From: Galeopsis tetrahit
Lineage: Eukaryota; Streptophyta; Magnoliopsida; Lamiales; Lamiaceae
NCBI GenBank assembly: GCA_963675135.1
Contig: OY776119.1
Span: 78,857,727 to 78,921,726, forward strand
DNA: 64,000 bases
Direction: 5' to 3'
Shown here: piece by piece, positions 57,126-64,000 of the stretch
Layout of the letters: the number at the start of each line of letters is the position of its first letter
How positions within the stretch are numbered: position 1 is the first letter of the stretch
Notes under the pieces: generated by a model
Database searches by the model: none
What the model was told of the DNA's origin: nothing
What the model saw: only the letters and a program-made list of their open reading frames with translations
Position numbers and translations under genes: made by a program

Positions 57126-58371
57126 TACTATGTATTATTAATATTGTTAAAATTATTATATTATTATTTAGTATTTACCATGTTGAATTTATTATATTAT
57201 TTTTATTCCTGAAATTAGTACCTTAAAATTAAAATTATTATTTTTATTAAATAAACTTAGTTGTTTTTATTATTATTAAATAATAGTCATATCATTATTG
57301 ATTTTTACTTTATTTATCAAAATTTAATTCCTTAACTAAGGTCTAAAATTGAAAGGATTGAAAGGGGTGAAAATTTTATTTTTGAAGATCATTCTTAATG
57401 GAACCATGATTCCGCTCCAATAAAACATACTCTCAATCATCAAATTAAGAATATATCTATGAATACATTTATTTTTATTTTTAGTTCATTTTAAAATACA
57501 AATTAAATTTGAAATCTATACTAATACAAATATTTAAGTAGTTTACTGAATCAAATATTCTAATCTTGGTCTAATTTACATCTGTATAATTATATTCTAA
57601 TCTTGGTCTAATTTACATATGTATCATTAAAGCTATAAATGAGTCGAGCTTGATCAAATGCATGATAGTTTAAATTTATTTGAATTGTTATAAAATTTAT
57701 ATTTTATTTTTTTAATAATTAATCAAGCCGACCTTTAACCTAACGAACACGCGGGTCGAACTTTAAACTATAATAAATATAATCTTCAAATTTATTTGAA
57801 CATGTTTTGAGCCCTTCTTTTAATTTCTAAACCCCACATCCCAATTTTTAATGAATTTATTTTCAATTAATATTACTGATGTGATTTTGAGTTTGTAATA
57901 AGTAGTTAATTATTAGAATTTACATGATCATCTATTAACATTTGTGTGGTGAAGATTAATGATAAAGAACTCTCTAAAATTATCAATTTATATTATATTT
58001 CAGAAATTTCTTTTTTTTTTCTTTCTTTTCTACTATAAATATTTTTCTGTTATCATTATTGCAGTTAGAAATTTAATTAATCGAAGATAAATTCGTAAAA
58101 ATTGAAAAAAAATGTAGATGACTAAATCTAAAGTTCGTGAAAATTGGAGTTAGAGAAATTTAACTAATTGTAGATAAATAAGTTCGACTAAAACTGATAT
58201 TTTCTCTTAAAAAAAAAAAAAAAAAAGAGCAATATATTCATCACCCCCACCTCCTCACCCATTCCAACAAACACCTAAACCCATTATGTAAAAATGATCC
58301 TCCTCTGCTACCGCATTTCTCTCTAACAACCTTCTCATTTTCAATCAATCCCCCTCCCGCCGCCGCTAGAG
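57126..58371. other. AT-rich 5' flank of the DRB gene
   Basis: It includes a 43-bp direct duplication with core TTCTAATCTTGGTCTAATTT (about 57558 and 57595) and an 18-base A-run near 58209. The last 70 bp before the ATG are C/T-rich, as in plant leaders. No TATA box was assigned with confidence. Confidence 0.5.
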
Positions 58372-61300
58372 ATGTATAAGAATCAGTTACAGGAGCTTGC
58401 GCAGAGGAGCTGCTTCAACTTACCCTCCTACACCTGCATAAGGGAGGGCCCTGACCACGCCCCGCGCTTCAAAGCCATCGTCAACTTCAACGGAGATAAT
58501 TTCGAGAGCCCTAATTACTGCTCCACTCTCCGCCAAGCCGAACACTCCGCCGCCGAGGCCGCCCTCATCTCCCTCTCCTCCCGCGGCCCCTCCCATTCCC
58601 TCGCCGCCCGCATCCTCGTAACTTCTCTTTCCCCCTTTTCCTTTTTCGTTACTAGTATCATTTTCGTGCTCTTTGCTTTTTAAAATTGGATAATAATTTG
58701 TTGCTAAAATACGCCGGGGGTTCATTTTTCGTCTCACCGGAGTTTCCTAATCGCCGGTCAAATTGATCGGACTCATTAAATGGCGACGGTTGAGATCAAT
58801 TTTATTTTTGTTTATTTTTATTTTAATTAAAAAGTCAATAGTTCACACCCTTAGAACAAAAGTAAAAGAGCGTGTGAATTTCCGCCATTAAAGCGGCTAA
58901 TTAATGTAGAAACCATCAATCTGGTCATACCCTCCTTTCATTAACAGCTGTTTTGGGTCGTCTAGTACTATTTGCAAATCAATTCTATTAATTACGGGGT
59001 AGTTTCGTCATTCACTTTCTTTAAAAAATCATTTTCAACTCTTAAATCACATTAATTTCTAGTATTTTGTTTTAATGCATAAACTTTTAAATTGTGTGAC
59101 TGGTTCAATTTTGATTAAAGTTAGATTTGTGTACAAAAAAGATATATAATGAGATTGATAGGAAATCAAATAGTGAGTTTCATATCCCGACGGCATAAAA
59201 TACGTGTACGTGCTAAAGTATAAGTGATTTATGTAGGTGGATAGTACACTGATTTATGCAGTGGTGATTTTTATAAGAAACGCACACATTATTAAAAAAA
59301 AAAATGCAAAGTATCAGTTTAATTGAAAAAAAAAATCAAAATAATACTCCCCTCTATTCAATTTTAGATTCATCATTTACTATTTGCATGTAGTTAAATG
59401 TTTTATAGATGATAGGTAAGTCTTTTGACTAATAAATCTTCATTTTTTTCAAATGATAAATCTAAAATGAGACGGAGGGAGTATATAGTATTTCATCTTT
59501 TACATTGTTACTTGTTTTACGTGTGAAAATAAGAGATCTCGTGTATAATTCATACATGTGCAGTGACGATTTAGAACATGACAGAAAATAGAGTATAAAA
59601 AATTGAGTGATTAATGCCCAAGACTTAACAATAATGGTTATCCAGAAATAAATTTGGGTGGACCATTCAACGTGCCTCAAGGCAGTATCATTTTCAAAAT
59701 TATTTTTCTATATGAATATTTTTTGTTTGAAAAGTGATATATGAGATTTCGGGTAAATTTCTCCTATACTAGTACCTATTTTATTCTTAAATTAACGTAG
59801 GTCTAACTTTAATATTTAGTACAACTTGGATGTTTGGAAGTTGTGGGGAAGCTATTTACTTGTATTATTTAATTAAGGTGGATTCTTATAGTATTTTATA
59901 TGATATTTGAGGGGATGATAAGGATGTATAATTGAAATTGTTGACTTTCATATATTTTTTTCAATATATTGCGTTTTTATATTTATTAGTTGTTCATTAA
60001 ATCCATGGAAATGAGTTTGATTGCAATTATTTCAACTAAAATTAGGTAAAAACTCACCTGTGATGATATGATCACTAGCTCCCTACAGAACTTTTTAGCA
60101 TTATTTCTTTATTTTATTCTGTGCATACATTGTAGGGATTAAATCAAGGGTTGAGATGTCTGCGTCAAATTATTACTAAATTATCTTAAAATTAAATTAA
60201 GCTATATATTTTTTTATCTTATAGCACATGGATGAAATAAATGCATTTGCAAAAGGTACAATTTATGGTCTTGTCTCCCTCAAATTTAATGTGGTTATCA
60301 AGAGCATGCTGCATCATGCATGTGCCTGTCACCTCCGTGGACTGTATATTAATCTAATTACCAATCTAAATCTTTATAATATTACTGCATGATTGGTTAT
60401 TGCAATTAATATAAAAAAAAGTAGACCAAAATATTAGATGGATCAATAATCTTACTCATTTACTCATATTGTTTTTCTTTTCTTCAAAATAATTGATTAA
60501 TAATTCAAGAATCATAGTGTGGCTTGTTATTGTGATTATCAGTGCAAAAAGTGTATGTAAATCATGGGATTTTGATGTTTCATCTTGTGCTTCGTTACTT
60601 TTAATACAGAACACGTGTGAAATGTCATTAAGAATCATCACGAATGAATACGTAGTGGGAATAGAGGTAGATTGCGGTTCGAATATTGATTGATGATGTT
60701 GGTGGTGTAGGATGAGACGGGAGTGTACAAGAATCTGTTGCAGGAGATAGCACAGAGAGTTGGATCTCCATTGCCTCAATACACCACTTTCAGGTCTGGT
60801 TTAGGACACCTGCCTGTTTTTACAGGGATGGTGGAGTTAGCTGGAATTACATTTACAGGAGAAGCTGCAAAGACCAAAAAGCAAGCTGAGAAGAATGCTG
60901 CTTTGTCAGCTTGGTTGTCCTTGAAACAATGTAAGACTCCTTTCCCTAGTATGTTTGTTATCAAGTCAAAATGTTGACATTGTTTTCAATTCCTTCATCA
61001 GTAGCACAGCAAGGAGAAGTTTCTCCGTCTCAACTCGAAAACAACGACGAGCAACAACAGATAAGAATAGCAAGGGCATTGCTCAAGTACCGTTTGAAGG
61101 AAAAGATGGCTAACCCACATAGTGGTGCCTCCATACCATTCCAGAACAAATTCTCCATTCCAACTCTCCGTCCCTCAAGTCCACAACGCCCTACCTCAAA
61201 AATCCTCCCCTACTTCTCTCAGAAACCTGCTCCAAGACAGCCCTCACCGACCATCCACCGCTTTCCTGCAGTTGGGGCAGCTCCTTATGTGCCTATCAGA

Positions 61301-61546
61301 CAATGCAGGCCACATTACCTCCTCGGTGTTGCTCCACCTGTTACTGTAAGAACAGCAGTGCCCGTTTTCTCAGCACCACCAGTGATGCAGCAGGTCCGAA
61401 TGGCCTCACCTGTATGTAAAAGGCCAGCTTTTGCAGCTCCAAGAAAGGATCAACCATCTCTTACAGACCATCTGATTCCAATCAAGATTACGGGCGATGT
61501 AGATGAATCAACTGCTGTAAGATGTCTGGAACAACTTGAGATATAA
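58372..61546 (+). CDS. double-stranded RNA-binding protein, plant DRB family, 3 exons
   Basis: DRB proteins bind dsRNA through paired dsRBDs and assist small-RNA pathways. Exons 58372-58617, 60711-60930 and 61002-61546 join in frame at GT..AG borders to give 336 residues. dsRBD1 is about residues 1-70 (MYKNQLQELAQRSCFNLPSY to RQAEHSAAEAAL). dsRBD2 is about 87-153 (VYKNLLQEIAQRVGSPLP to KTKKQAEKNAAL, with the basic KKxAEK helix end). The C-terminal half is Pro/Ser-rich and of low complexity, ending TAVRCLEQLEI. Two N-terminal dsRBDs starting MYKNQLQELAQRS fit the DRB2/3/5 type better than DRB1 or DRB4, but I cannot assign the member. Exon 1 is GC-rich compared with intron 1 (2093 bp), which holds a Stowaway MITE. 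No damage seen. Confidence 0.92.
59347..59481. mobile_element. Stowaway MITE in DRB intron 1
   Basis: The ends CTCCCCTCTATTCAATTTTA and, from the right, CTCCCTCCGTCTCATTTTAG are inverted and continue into GATT(C/T)ATCATTT. TA flanks both ends (59345-59346, 59482-59483). The element is 135 bp. Confidence 0.9.
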
Positions 61547-62469
61547 CGCATAGGTATATCATAGGCCTTTGGATAACATAAATGCATCGCTTAATCGTTG
61601 AGGCCGCGGGAGTTGGTAGAAAAAATGTGTATTTTTCTGGAGTTAATGATGTTTTAACTCTCCAAGAAGGTTGAAGTAGAAGAATGGAGGAAGGCCTTAT
61701 TTATTTTGGTAGGATATATTTAATGTATTATTAGTAGTATAATTTTGTAAGAATTAGCATCTTTGATTTCTATGGTGTGTAAATATATATATGAAGTTAC
61801 ATCTGAGTTTTGCTGCTTTGTAATTCTTGGATGCTCCCTCGATAGCCTTGTATTTTAATTTGGTGATTTTGTTTACTATATCCATGATATAATATATACC
61901 GATGAAATAAACTTTATTTTACTATTTTTTTTATTGTTGTAGATAGAAGTAATGATAAATAGGCTTCAGAAGGATTATGCTCTTCTTTAGATTTGAGGTT
62001 AAAATTATAAATAATTTTTTATATAAAATTTTGATCTGGCTTCAATTAAGATCTTCATTACCATTAGTGAATGGTCCTTTAAATTAGTTGGTCCTATATA
62101 AAAGACATAACCAAAAAAAACCAGTCCATTGATGGAATAATCTTGTTCTAATTATAAATAGAGGAGTTTTACGAGACTGCTCGAGCAACATAAATCGAGC
62201 ATAGATAAAATATAGTGTAACACAAGTTGCTCTAACAATGACTATCATATTGAACAAAACATAAAAATTTTTCATAAAATTTTTTCGTAATGGTGTCAGT
62301 GGGTACGGCTATATGAAACTTGTCTTGTTAACCGTATTCTCCCCTCCCCCAGTTAAGAGAATACTATTAGATGAACACCTTATTAATTGTTCAAATTATC
62401 ATTTTTTCTATAATATTTATTTATTAAACACACTCCTTCAAAATCTGAATTTAACTCTTTTCAAATTAA
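61547..62469. other. DRB 3' UTR and intergenic DNA
   Basis: The 3' UTR probably spans the first 200-350 bp; AATAAA-like AATAAACTTT is at about 61906. No other gene is seen. Confidence 0.5.
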
Positions 62470-62709
62470 GGTTGTGTTTGGATGGAGGGATTTGATTTGA
62501 AGAGGCATTTTAAATGAGAGGAGTTAAAAATAGATGAATTTCAAATGACATGGTTTTAGTGAGGATTTGAAATCTCTCTCAATTTTAACTAAAAGTGTGT
62601 GGACACAAATCTAGGTATTTGAAATCCATTCATAATCCAAACATGTAGAATGGATTTGGACTGTGGATTTGAAATCCATAAGCCCAAATCCACCCAACCA
62701 AACGGAGTC
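62470..62709. mobile_element. PIF/Harbinger (Tourist-like) MITE
   Basis: The ends GGTTGTGTTTGGATGGAGGG and, from the right, GACTCCGTTTGGTTGGGTGG are inverted with mismatches. TAA flanks both sides (62467-62469, 62710-62712). GATTTGAAAT/ATTTCAAATC repeats fill the interior. Length 240 bp. Confidence 0.8.
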
Positions 62710-62754
62710 TAAAAAAAATTACAAATTCTTAAACACATCTTCCTCTTCATCCCA

Positions 62755-63060
62755 AACCGCCGCTCCCCCCCCCCCCCCCCCCGCTTCTCTCTTTCCTCCC
62801 CTTTTATTTTTGCGTTTTTTTTTTCTTCCACTCTCGAAGAAAATATACACTTTTATCGAAAGTGTATATGTTTGACACTGATTTACCGAAAATTATTAAA
62901 AAAAATATCTAAGATTTATTTTAAGCGTGGAGCTAATAAACCCCTATAAAAAGTTAAACACACCCCAAATTTTAAAATTCAATTTTTACCCCTATACACA
63001 CCCCAAATTTTAAAATTCAATTTTTACCCCTATACACACCCCATTTCTTTTCTATTTGTC
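62755..63060. mobile_element. remnant related to the MULE family A/B module
   Basis: An 18-C run (62765-62782) and a pyrimidine-rich stretch are followed by ATATACACTTT-TATCG-AAAGTGTATAT, an 11-bp inverted repeat with a 5-base loop. TTTGACACTGATTTACCG comes next. The same order of TTTATCGATGAAAGTGTATA is seen in the nested MULE near 38497. No terminal repeats were found. Confidence 0.45.
62963..63042. repeat. 38-bp tandem repeat, two units plus
   Basis: Units starting CCCCAAATTTTAAAATTCAA occur at 62963 and 63001, and a partial third begins at 63039. Confidence 0.93.
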
Positions 63061-63835
63061 CTTCTTTCCTAAAAAAAATAATACATAATTTTTTAAATAA
63101 AAATTAACTAAATCTAAAAAATATATAAAATTTAAAAATTAATTAACAAAAAATTAATAATACGAAAATTTTTAAGTAAACGTTGAAAATATTTAAAAAA
63201 ATAAATAAAATTTAAAATTATTTAAAAATGGAACAATAAATTAAAAAATCAATAAAAATGAAAAAAAAATCTAAAAAGAATCTGAAAAATATTCAATAAA
63301 TTAAATAAAAAAAGGATTAAATTTAAAAAATAAAAAAAAATAAAGAAAAATCAACTCAATATTAAATTAAAAAATAAAATAAAGCTATATAAAATTTAAA
63401 AATATTAAAAATTTCAACTAAATTTTAAAAAATAATTAAATCGATTATTTTTGTAATATTTATAATTAATATAATTAATTCTTAAGATTTTGGTGATTTT
63501 TTATTTATAATTATTTGAAACCATAATTTTAACTGATTTTTAATCAATTATTTTTTATGATATAATAAAAAATTTAAATATTTTTACGAATTTATTTAAT
63601 TTTTATTTATTTTTAAAATTTTTATTTGATTAAGTTAATTTATTTATTTTTTATTATTTTTTTAATAATTTTTTTTCAGATTAAAAAAAATATTAATTAA
63701 TTAATTTATTTATTTATTTAAATTAATTAATTATTTTAAAAGTTTTTGTTAATATTTTAAAATACTTTTCAGATTTTAATTACATTTTTTTAGATTTTTT
63801 CAATTTATTTTTTAGTTATTTTATGAGTAAATTGT
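63061..63835. other. very AT-rich low-complexity DNA
   Basis: Almost pure A+T, with AAATTTAAAA, TTTATTTATTTA and similar words; no gene. Confidence 0.8.
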
Positions 63836-64000
63836 GTTTTTGGTCCCATCAACCATGTTGGGATTTGACCACTGGGTTTTGGATTTGGTCCCGCTCGATT
63901 TTTTTTATGCAGAATTGGTCTCATACGAAATTTTATTGCAAACTTAGTCCCAAAATCCGTCAAAATTTAACGGAGGGTGTGCCACATGCAATTCATGTGG
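63836..64000. repeat. possible repeat element entering the right edge
   Basis: Composition changes abruptly at GTGTTTTTGGTCCCATCAAC. Short phrases GGTCCC, TTGGTCTCAT and TTAGTCCCAAAATCCGTC recur at about 50-bp spacing, as at the ends of some plant transposons. The rest lies outside the window, so the type cannot be decided. Confidence 0.35.

Overview
The window looks like nuclear DNA of a eudicot plant. It is strongly AT-rich, it has introns with canonical GT..AG borders, and it is filled with plant-type transposable elements (copia and gypsy fragments, L1-type LINEs, and many MULE, hAT, Stowaway and Tourist-like elements). I cannot name the species from the sequence alone.

Only two host genes look complete. 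MON1 (SAND family; 14 exons, 40283-47843, + strand) encodes a subunit of the MON1-CCZ1 exchange factor that activates Rab7-type GTPases on the way to the vacuole. A double-stranded RNA-binding protein of the plant DRB family (3 exons, 58372-61546, + strand) carries two N-terminal dsRBDs. Smaller or decayed genes are: a FAR1/MULE-transposase-like pseudogene (15571-19931) with a B3-like pseudogene running towards it (20319-20842, - strand); a small two-exon gene (23986-24375); a tandem pair of broken genes of an unrecognised family (30090-30474 and 30915-31732); and a broken gene with an RNase H1 N-terminal (viroplasmin-type) domain (32480-32735, - strand).

Region by region: 3-8 kb holds a nearly intact Ty1/copia element on the - strand with a 5-bp target duplication. 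10-11 kb has a LINE 3' fragment. 11.8-15 kb is a back-to-back cluster of non-autonomous Mutator-like elements (MULEs), one nested in another, each with a 9-bp target duplication. 15.5-21.6 kb holds the FAR1-like pseudogene, interrupted by a hAT element that itself carries a Stowaway MITE, and a second hAT element. 22.9-23.6 kb is a ~165-bp tandem repeat. 25.6-29.7 kb is one LINE split by a solo LTR and by a hAT element; removing either insertion and one target copy restores the LINE reading frame. 34-35 kb has a decayed gypsy gag. 37-40 kb is a second MULE cluster with duplications and inverted repeats. 49.8-55.7 kb is an apparently full-length LINE with two long open ORFs joined by an ATGA overlap.

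I see no prokaryote-like operon, CRISPR array or defence island. The most interesting unexplained structure is a set of related non-autonomous MULEs (11829-13157, 39205-40085, and the nested one ending near 39149). They share terminal motifs, a GTCGAC/TCGACAAACCAGTG-rich palindromic module and a GC-rich purine-skewed core. Two other elements in the first cluster carry facing arrays of short repeats. Boundaries were read by eye from terminal repeats and target duplications; family names for short elements are inferences.
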